Source: Gemmatimonadota bacterium
Lineage (GTDB): Bacteria; Gemmatimonadota; Gemmatimonadetes; Longimicrobiales; Gaopeijiaceae
Assembly: GCA_016209995.1 (NCBI GenBank)
Contig: JACQVC010000320.1
Coordinates: 1-6,806 of the forward strand
Reading direction: 5' to 3'
DNA length: 6,806 nucleotides
The position numbers and the translations under genes are program-made. A model generated the notes under the pieces. The model had not been told where the DNA came from. It saw only the letters and a list, made by a program, of their open reading frames with translations, and ran no database searches. Numbering within the stretch: position 1 is the stretch's first letter; each line of letters opens with the position of its first letter. This document shows positions 1-5,831 of the stretch, piece by piece.

Positions 1-26
1 GCCGCCAGGAGTACGTGCCTTCGCAT
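1..26 (-). CDS. 5' end of a gene downstream of the esterase (partial, unknown product)
   Basis: Only the first nine residues are in the window: ATG at 26-24 (minus strand) reads M-R-R-H-V-L-L-A-A and then leaves the left edge. Support is a purine-rich Shine-Dalgarno, GAGGAG on the minus strand (plus 34-39), seven bases from the ATG, and its place 92 nt beyond the esterase stop on the same strand. Two arginines followed by hydrophobic residues would fit the start of a signal peptide or membrane anchor, but nine residues cannot identify a family. If real, it is probably co-transcribed with the esterase. It could also be a chance ATG after a purine tract. Confidence 0.5.
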
Positions 27-33
27 GCTTCTT

Positions 34-39
34 CTCCTC
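34..39 (-). promoter_or_regulatory. Ribosome binding site for the partial left-edge gene
   Basis: The minus strand reads GAGGAG here inside a longer purine run (AAAGAGGAGAAGAAG), seven bases before the ATG at 26-24. It is the main reason for calling a gene start at the window edge. Confidence 0.5.
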
Positions 40-48
40 TTTGCGCAT

Positions 49-63
49 TCAGCCCCGGGCTGA
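49..63. other. Short GC-rich inverted repeat in the esterase 3' spacer
   Basis: TCAGCC at 49-54 pairs perfectly with GGCTGA at 58-63 around a three-base CCG loop. It lies between the esterase stop and the next minus-strand start. No T-run follows it on either strand, so it is not a canonical intrinsic terminator. It could act as a weak transcript-processing or stability hairpin, or be chance in GC-rich DNA. Confidence 0.35.
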
Positions 64-81
64 CGCACTTTGGGCGGCACT

Positions 82-111
82 CTCCCGCCCTCCCGCCTCT
101 CGCCTCCCGCC
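82..111. repeat. Three copies of CTCCCGCC (minus strand GGCGGGAG)
   Basis: The octamer CTCCCGCC occurs at 82-89, 90-97 and 104-111. The first two copies abut; the third follows a six-base spacer, TCTCGC. On the minus strand, the sense strand of the esterase transcript, this is a purine-rich stretch beginning seven bases after the esterase stop codon. It contains four GGG runs with loops of 11, 1 and 1 bases, a borderline G-quadruplex pattern. The role is unknown; it may be a simple-sequence spacer. Confidence 0.7.
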
Positions 112-118
112 TTCTTCC

Positions 119-1792
119 TCAGGCCCCTCCCCCCCCACCGCCGCGGCCCCCACGGCCGCCCTGCGGCAGACCCGCCAGCGCGAGGCGCTCTTCGCGGTAC
201 GGATCGTTCACCAGCCGACACTCCGTGTTGAACAGCATCGTGGCGCGCTCGCTCGCGGTGAACGGTCTCCACGCCGGGAGGCCGCTGTGGCCGGGGCTGC
301 CGGTCCGCGCAAACGCCGTCCACGCCCGGCTCATGCGGTCCGCCAGCTGGTACCGCTCCTGCCCCGTGCCGGTCATCTCCTTGGCCGCGTCCACGAGGTC
401 GAAGACGAACGGGATCTCCATGCAGTGCATCGAGCGCAGCTCGCCGTTGCGCACTGGCGAGTACCAGGTGAACCGGTACATGTAGACGGGCGCCGTTTGC
501 GCCGCCTTCCGCTCCGCCTCGGTGTCGACGCCGCGCCTAAAGTTGGAAGAGTCGGTCTGGATGATCAGATCGAGATCGCGCGGGCTCGCGTTCGGCCGGT
601 TCTTGCGGTAGAGCGCGATGATGCCATCGGCCTGCGCATCGTCGACGCCCAGCGTCTGCCTCACCTGGGCGTGCAGCGTCGCGTGATCGATCGGCCCGAG
701 CTGGGCGCCGCCAAAGAACGTCACTTCGGTTTCGGTGGTGCCGGCGAGCAGCGGAATGTCGGCCGAGAGGGGGGGCGCCGCCGGCTCGAACGGATCGGAG
801 GGGAGCGAACGGCCATCCACGACCGGCGACAACTGGACTCCGCCGCCGCCGCCGGGCCCGGCGCCGCGGGTCGCCTCGAGCAGCTGCTCCACCTGAACCC
901 TCTGCAGCGCGTCGAGCTGGCTGCTGCTCAGGCCGAGCCGCATGAGCACCGTCTCGGCCGTCCGCGCCGCCGCGGCCCGTGGCACGCCCGTGAGCGCCGA
1001 CCCGCTCTGGATGATGGCCTTGTGGAACAGACCTCTCGCCGCCGGCATGGCCATCAGCGTGCTGACCTTTCCGGCACCGCCCGACTGGCCGAAGATGGTG
1101 ACGTTGCCGGCGTCGCCGCCAAATGCGCCGATGTTGTCGCGCACCCACTCGAGCGCCGCGACGATGTCGAGCATGCCGGCGTTGCTCGCGTCTGCGTATC
1201 GCGCGCCGCCGATTTCGGCGAGGTACAGGAAGCCGAACACGTTGAGCCGGTGGTTGACGCCGACGACCACCACGTCGTGCTTTCTGGCCAGCTCCTGGCC
1301 GCTGTAGATCGTGTAGCCGGCCGAGCCGCTCGAAAATCCGCCGCCGTGCAGCCAGACCATGACGGGACGGCGGCCGGTGCCGGGACCGGGCGTCCAGACG
1401 TTGAGGACCAGACAGTCTTCACCGAGCGCCTCGCGGGGATCGACCACCGCCATCTCGGGCGGCTCGCCCCCGTAGAACTGCGGTGCGCGGGGACCGAGCT
1501 CGAAGGCGTCGCGGACGCCGGTCCACGATTGCGGCTTCGCGGGCGGCAGGAACCGCCGCGCGCCCGCAGTCGAGGCGCCGTAGGGCACCCCCTTGAACGC
1601 GTGGACGTTGTTCTGAAGCAGGCCGCGAACCCGGCCCGCGGTCGTCTGGACGGTAGCCCCGGGCGTGCCGCGGCTCTCCTGCGCCAGCACTCGGGTCCAT
1701 GGACCCTCCAGCAGGACGCCCGTGGCCGCCGCCGCACCGAGTCCGACAAACGATCGCCGGTTCATCTCCGTCCGGTCCCACCGCACGCTCAT
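119..1792 (-). CDS. Tat-exported type-B carboxylesterase (alpha/beta hydrolase)
   Basis: A 557-residue carboxylesterase of the type-B/cholinesterase-like family, which hydrolyses carboxylic esters. Visible signatures: EDCLVLNVW (125-133), the oxyanion-hole HGGGF (149-153), and the nucleophile elbow GQSGGAG (235-241) with Ser237. The likely acid is Glu356 in GTTETE, and the likely base is His456 in MHCMEIPFVF. The N-terminus has a twin-arginine motif NRRSFVG (11-17), a hydrophobic stretch and a plausible cleavage site after VLA (35-37); no lipobox cysteine is seen, so a soluble periplasmic or secreted enzyme is likely. The start at 1792 is chosen for its AAGGAGG six bases upstream; Met10 is an alternative that keeps the Tat motif. 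Gly-rich tracts lie at 310-318 and in the tail (545-556). It is divergent from a hydroxycinnamate-type operon, so a feruloyl/cinnamoyl-esterase role is plausible but unproven; para-nitrobenzyl-esterase-like annotation is the safe alternative. Confidence 0.93.
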   Translation of the reverse strand: MSVRWDRTEMNRRSFVGLGAAAATGVLLEGPWTRVLAQESRGTPGATVQTTAGRVRGLLQNNVHAFKGVPYGASTAGARRFLPPAKPQSWTGVRDAFELGPRAPQFYGGEPPEMAVVDPREALGEDCLVLNVWTPGPGTGRRPVMVWLHGGGFSSGSAGYTIYSGQELARKHDVVVVGVNHRLNVFGFLYLAEIGGARYADASNAGMLDIVAALEWVRDNIGAFGGDAGNVTIFGQSGGAGKVSTLMAMPAARGLFHKAIIQSGSALTGVPRAAAARTAETVLMRLGLSSSQLDALQRVQVEQLLEATRGAGPGGGGGVQLSPVVDGRSLPSDPFEPAAPPLSADIPLLAGTTETEVTFFGGAQLGPIDHATLHAQVRQTLGVDDAQADGIIALYRKNRPNASPRDLDLIIQTDSSNFRRGVDTEAERKAAQTAPVYMYRFTWYSPVRNGELRSMHCMEIPFVFDLVDAAKEMTGTGQERYQLADRMSRAWTAFARTGSPGHSGLPAWRPFTASERATMLFNTECRLVNDPYREERLALAGLPQGGRGGRGGGGGGA

Positions 1793-1852
1793 GGTCAGCC
1801 TCCTTCAGACCGGTCTACTATACTTACTTTGCCGGACCACCCACAGGGGGCT
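1792..1852. promoter_or_regulatory. Divergent promoter/operator region
   Basis: This is the only gap between the divergent esterase and catabolic operon, and it holds the clearest AT-rich patch in the window (1816-1830, with TACT three times at 1816, 1821 and 1825). Rightward, TGGTCA (1792-1797), an 18-bp spacer and TACTAT (1816-1821) each match sigma-70 consensus at 4 of 6. Leftward, TATAGT (minus strand, 1822-1817) matches the -10 at 5 of 6 but has no convincing -35. A perfect 10-bp palindrome AGACCGGTCT (1807-1816) sits between the esterase Shine-Dalgarno and these -10 candidates, where a bound repressor could affect both directions. AGGGGG (1845-1850) is the ribosome site of the rightward gene. 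Promoter positions are tentative. Confidence 0.5.
1799..1805 (-). promoter_or_regulatory. Strong Shine-Dalgarno deciding the esterase start
   Basis: The minus strand reads AAGGAGG, an exact anti-16S complement, with a six-base spacer to ATG at 1792-1790. This favours the longer esterase start over the internal Met10 at 1765, which has only a purine run (GGACGGAG) directly abutting its ATG. Confidence 0.8.
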
Positions 1853-3982
1853 ATGAGCGAACTCGTCAGATCCTCTATCGTCGACCGCGTCGCCGTCATC
1901 GAAATCGACAACCCGCCGGTCAATGCGCTCAGCGCCGGCGTGCCCGAAGGGCTCGCCGCGGCGGTCGAGCGCGCCCAGCAGGACGCCTCAGTACGCGCCC
2001 TCGTCGTCGTCGGCGCCGGGCGCACCTTCATAGCCGGCGCCGACATCAACGAGCTGGAGCGTGCCGCGTGGGGTGACGACCACGCGCTTCCCGATCTGCA
2101 CGGCCTGCTGCAGCGGATCGAGGACGGCCCCAAGCCCGTGGTGATGGCGCTGCACGGGACGGCGCTTGGAGGCGGCCTCGAGGTGGCGATGGCCGGCCAC
2201 TACCGGGTGGCGGTGCCCGACGCGCGCATGGGCCAGCCCGAGGTGAACCTGGGCATCATTCCGGGTGCTGAGGGGACGCAGCGGCTGACGCGTCTGGTTG
2301 GCGTCGAGAAGGCCCTCGACATGTGCGTGTCGGGAAAGCCCATCGCCGCAGCCGAAGCGCTTGAGAGCGGGCTGGTCGATCGGCTGATCGAAGGAGATCT
2401 CCGGACGGGCGCGGCGGCGTTCGCGCGCGAGATGGCCGTCCGCCGGGGCGCGCCGCCGAAGACACGCGAGCGGACGGACAAGCTCGGGACGGCCGTGTCG
2501 AATGCGCCGCTCTACGCGGCGGGGCGCGAACTGGCGGCCAAGACGCGGCGCCGCCTGGAGGCGCCGCTCGCCGTCATCGGCGCCATCGAGGCGGCGGCGA
2601 GCCTGCCCTTCGAGGAAGGGTGCCGCCGCGAGCGGGAGATCTTCGTCGAGTGCGTCAGATCGGAGCAGTGCAAGGCGCTCGTTCATGCCTTCTTCGCCGA
2701 GCGCGGCGCCTCGCGCGTGCCCGACGTGCCGAAGGACACCCCGACCCGCGACATCGCCACGGTGGCCATCGTCGGCGCCGGTACGATGGGCGCCGGCATC
2801 GCGATGGCCTCTGTCAACGCCGGGTTCCGGGTGATCCTCATCGACACCACCGAGCGCGCGCTCGAGGCTGGCATGGGCACCATCCGGCACAACTACGACT
2901 CGTCGGTGAAGCGCCGCCGGTTCACGCCCGAGGCCGTGGCCGAGCGTGTGGCCCGCATCCGCCCGCAGGTCGGCTACGGCGGTTGCGAGGCTGCCGACCT
3001 CGTCATCGAAGCGGTGTTCGAGAACATGGCGCTCAAGAAACAGGTTTTCGCCGAGATCGATGCCGTCGCGAAGCCAGGCGCCGTGCTTGCGACCAACACC
3101 TCGACGCTGAACATCGACGAGATCGCCGCCGCCACGTCGCGGCCTGAATCGGTCGTCGGCCTCCATTTCTTCAGCCCGGCGAACGTGATGCGGCTCGTCG
3201 AAATCGTCAGAGGCCGGGCGACCGGCCGGCCCGTGATTGCGACCGCGATGGCGCTGGCCAAGCGGCTCGGGAAGGTGGGGGTGCTCGTCGGCAACGGCCC
3301 CGGATTCGTGGGCAACCGGATGATGTTCCCGTACATGTACGAGGCGCAGTTCCTCGTGGAGGACGGCGCGACACCCGAGCAGGTGGATCGCGCCCTCACC
3401 AGTTGGGGCATGGCCATGGGGATCTTCGCGGTGGACGACATGGCCGGGCTCGACGTCGCGTGGCGCGTCCGCCGGGAGCTCCGGCAGTTCGCCGACGCGG
3501 GAGGGCGTCGTCCGCTGGTGGCCGACCGGCTCGTCGAGGCCGGCCGCCTCGGCCAGAAGACGGGCAAAGGCTGGTACCTGTACGGCGAGGATCGAAAGCC
3601 GCAGCCGGACCGGGAGGTGATCGATCTCATCGAGCGCGCGGCCGCGGAGGCCGGCATCCATCGCGGCCGGTTCACAGACGAGGAGATCGTCGAGCGCACG
3701 ATTTACGCGCTCATCAACGAAGGGGCGAAGATTCTGGAGGAGGGCCTCGCGCTGCGGGCCGCCGACATCGACGTCATCTACATGAACGGGTACGGGTTTC
3801 CGGCGTGGCGTGGCGGCCCGATGTTCTACGCCGATCGCGTCGGCCTGCCGGCAATCCACGCGAAGGTGGCGGCGTTCCACCGCGAGTTCGGCGACCGCTG
3901 GGCGCCGGCGCCGCTGCTCGAGACGCTGGCCACACAGGGCAAGACCTTCAATGCAGCCGAGCGCGGGCAGACGCCTTCGTGA
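1853..3982 (+). CDS. Fused enoyl-CoA hydratase / 3-hydroxyacyl-CoA dehydrogenase
   Basis: A 709-residue bifunctional beta-oxidation enzyme (FadJ/EHHADH-like layout) that should hydrate 2-enoyl-CoA and then oxidise the 3-hydroxyacyl-CoA with NAD+. The crotonase domain (about 5-190) has the oxyanion segment AGADI (61-65) and both catalytic glutamates, Glu110 in GGGLE and Glu130 in QPEVNLG. The dehydrogenase part has the Rossmann motif GAGTMG (308-313) followed by Asp331, which favours NAD. Its active-site set is Ser417, His438 (GLHFFSP), Glu450 and Asn488, with the family's usual spacing. A second C-terminal dehydrogenase repeat spans about 607-690 (GYGFPAWRGGP at 646-656). There is no thiolase domain. 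The start at 1853 follows AGGGGG by two bases; the frame is open far upstream, but that stretch is antisense to the esterase. It is first in the plus-strand operon. With a feruloyl-CoA synthase next to it, aryl-propenoyl-CoA is a likely substrate, though ordinary fatty acyl-CoA remains possible. Confidence 0.95.
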   Translation: MSELVRSSIVDRVAVIEIDNPPVNALSAGVPEGLAAAVERAQQDASVRALVVVGAGRTFIAGADINELERAAWGDDHALPDLHGLLQRIEDGPKPVVMALHGTALGGGLEVAMAGHYRVAVPDARMGQPEVNLGIIPGAEGTQRLTRLVGVEKALDMCVSGKPIAAAEALESGLVDRLIEGDLRTGAAAFAREMAVRRGAPPKTRERTDKLGTAVSNAPLYAAGRELAAKTRRRLEAPLAVIGAIEAAASLPFEEGCRREREIFVECVRSEQCKALVHAFFAERGASRVPDVPKDTPTRDIATVAIVGAGTMGAGIAMASVNAGFRVILIDTTERALEAGMGTIRHNYDSSVKRRRFTPEAVAERVARIRPQVGYGGCEAADLVIEAVFENMALKKQVFAEIDAVAKPGAVLATNTSTLNIDEIAAATSRPESVVGLHFFSPANVMRLVEIVRGRATGRPVIATAMALAKRLGKVGVLVGNGPGFVGNRMMFPYMYEAQFLVEDGATPEQVDRALTSWGMAMGIFAVDDMAGLDVAWRVRRELRQFADAGGRRPLVADRLVEAGRLGQKTGKGWYLYGEDRKPQPDREVIDLIERAAAEAGIHRGRFTDEEIVERTIYALINEGAKILEEGLALRAADIDVIYMNGYGFPAWRGGPMFYADRVGLPAIHAKVAAFHREFGDRWAPAPLLETLATQGKTFNAAERGQTPS

Positions 3983-3998
3983 GTCCCACGTCGTGCCG

Positions 3999-5831
3999 AT
4001 GGCCACTGAAGTCCGGCGCGCGCCGGACGGGACGCTGTACCTGCGCTCGCCCTACCCGCTCGGCCCGTACGCGACGAAGCTCACCGAACGGCTCGAGCTC
4101 TGGGCCGAGAGGGTGCCGGACCGCACGTTCCTGGCCGAACGCGATGCCGGCGGCGGCTGGCAGCGCCTGACCTACGGGCAGGCGCTCGGGCGGGTGCGGC
4201 CGCTGGCGCAGGCGCTCCTCGACCGCGGACTGTCGCAGGATCGGCCCCTTGCAATCCTCTCGGGCAACGGCGCCGAGCATGCGCTGCTGGCGCTGGCGGC
4301 GATGTATGCCGGCGTGCTGTACGCGCCGATCGCCCCCGCCTATTCGCTGCAGGCCCGCGACTACGGGACGCTGGGCCGGATTTTCGAGCTGCTTCAGCCC
4401 GGGCTGGTGTTCGCGGCCGACGGTGCGCCCTTCGCTCGCGCGCTCGCGAGTGTGCTGCCACCGGGCGTCGAACTCGTCACCTCGTCTTCCACTCCCGGAG
4501 GCATTCCCGCCACCGCCTTTGCCGAACTCGAAGGCACGCCGGTCACGCCGCGCGTGGACGAGGCGCACGCCCGGGTCACCCCGGACACGATCGCCAAGAT
4601 CCTGTTCACGTCGGGATCGACCGGCCGGCCCAAGGGCGTCATCAACACGCAGCGGATGCTGTGCGCGAACCAGGAGCAGCACCGGACGGTGATGACGTTC
4701 CTGCGCGAGGAGCCGCCCATCCTCTGCGACTGGCTGCCCTGGAACCACACCTTCGGCGGCAACCACGACTTCGGCCTGGTCCTCTACAACGGCGGCACCT
4801 TCTATCTCGACGAGGGACGCCCCACGCCGGGCGCCATCGAGACGACGGTCCGGAACCTGCGCGACATCGCGACAACGGCGTACTTCAACGTGCCGCGGGG
4901 CTACGAGATGCTGATGCCGTACCTGCAGTCCGACGCCGAGCTGCGCCGCACGTTCTTCAGCCGCGTCCACATTCTGTTCTACGCCGCCGCGGGCCTGGGG
5001 CAGCGGTTCTGGGACGCGCTGCAGCAGCTCGCCGTGGAAGCGTGCGGTGAAGAGATCCTGATGGTCACGGGGCTGGGCGCGACCGAAAGCGCGCCGTTTG
5101 CCATCACGACGGGACGGGAAGGCGCCCAGTCGGGCATGGTGGGCGTGCCGGGGCCCGGGGTCGAGCTGAAGGTGGCCGCCGTCGGATCCAAGCTCGAGGC
5201 GCGCGTGCGCGGCCCCAACATCACGCCAGGCTACTGGCGGCAGGACGATCTCACCCGCGCCGCCTTCGACGAAGAGGGTTACTACCGGCTCGGCGATGCG
5301 GTGCGGCCGGCCGATCCGGACGATGTGACCAAAGGATTCATGTACGACGGCCGGCTTGCGGAAGACTTCAAGCTGTCCACCGGCACCTGGGTCAGCGTGG
5401 GCCCGCTGCGCGCGAAGCTCCTGGCCGAAGGCGACGGCGTGGTGCAGGACAGCGTCATCGCCGGGCACGACCGGGCGTTCGTGGCCGCACTGATCTTCCC
5501 CAACGTGGCGGCCTGCCGTGCGCTCTGCGGCGGCGAGATCGCCCCCGCCGCGCCGGCGCGCGAGGTCCTCGGTCACCCCGCCGTACGCCGGCGCTTTCAG
5601 GGGCTCCTCGACGACCTCGCGCGTCTGAGCACCGGCACCTCCACGCGGGTGGCGCGGGCCATTGTGCTCGACGAGCCGCCCTCGATCGACGCCCGCGAGA
5701 TGACCGACAAGGGATCGATCAACCAGAAGGCCGTGCTCCGGCATCGTGCGGCGCTCGTCGAGGAGCTGTACGCGCCGCACGCCTCGTCTCGCGTCCTCGA
5801 GGCCGCATCGTCCCATGCCGATCGACGTTGA
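3999..5831 (+). CDS. fcs: Feruloyl-CoA synthase-type AMP-dependent CoA ligase
   Basis: A 610-residue adenylate-forming ligase, expected to convert a hydroxycinnamate such as ferulate to its CoA thioester using ATP in the cytoplasm. The P-loop is FTSGSTGRPKG (203-213). Other core motifs are GLGATES (358-364), YRLGD (429-433) and MYDGRLAEDFKLSTGTW (448-464). I recognise the feruloyl-CoA synthase subfamily from the block WLPWNHTFGGNHDFGL (245-260) with YNGG (263-266), from FNVPRGYE (296-303), from FKLSTGTWVSVGPLR (457-471), and from the C-terminal TDKGSINQK (569-577) in place of the usual GK motif. ATG at 3999 lies 16 bases after the preceding stop and has no good Shine-Dalgarno, so translation is probably coupled; GTG at 3993 is an alternative. 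Upstream in-frame codons overlap the dehydrogenase gene and are not family-like. It overlaps the next gene by 17 bases. The exact acid used (ferulate, coumarate, caffeate or another aryl acid) cannot be read from sequence. Confidence 0.9.
   Translation: MATEVRRAPDGTLYLRSPYPLGPYATKLTERLELWAERVPDRTFLAERDAGGGWQRLTYGQALGRVRPLAQALLDRGLSQDRPLAILSGNGAEHALLALAAMYAGVLYAPIAPAYSLQARDYGTLGRIFELLQPGLVFAADGAPFARALASVLPPGVELVTSSSTPGGIPATAFAELEGTPVTPRVDEAHARVTPDTIAKILFTSGSTGRPKGVINTQRMLCANQEQHRTVMTFLREEPPILCDWLPWNHTFGGNHDFGLVLYNGGTFYLDEGRPTPGAIETTVRNLRDIATTAYFNVPRGYEMLMPYLQSDAELRRTFFSRVHILFYAAAGLGQRFWDALQQLAVEACGEEILMVTGLGATESAPFAITTGREGAQSGMVGVPGPGVELKVAAVGSKLEARVRGPNITPGYWRQDDLTRAAFDEEGYYRLGDAVRPADPDDVTKGFMYDGRLAEDFKLSTGTWVSVGPLRAKLLAEGDGVVQDSVIAGHDRAFVAALIFPNVAACRALCGGEIAPAAPAREVLGHPAVRRRFQGLLDDLARLSTGTSTRVARAIVLDEPPSIDAREMTDKGSINQKAVLRHRAALVEELYAPHASSRVLEAASSHADRR

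Noticed and set aside
49..63. Hairpin as a rho-independent terminator for the esterase
   Set aside because: No T-run follows on either strand, and a good ribosome site and ATG for a same-strand gene follow shortly after, which suggests readthrough.
15..485. 156-residue plus-strand frame with a proline-rich stretch at the left edge
   Set aside because: It is the complement of the Gly-rich esterase tail; no ribosome site or domain supports it.
41..1852. In-frame upstream extension that would make the hydratase/dehydrogenase a 1313-residue protein
   Set aside because: This part is antisense to the well-supported esterase and is Arg/Ala/Pro-rich without family features. The crotonase domain begins properly at the ATG at 1853, which has a ribosome site.
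1988..4006. 672-residue minus-strand open frame opposite the hydratase/dehydrogenase gene
   Set aside because: Stop-free because of high-GC codon bias on the other strand; composition is Arg/Asp/His-rich with no motif, while the plus strand has intact catalytic residues throughout.
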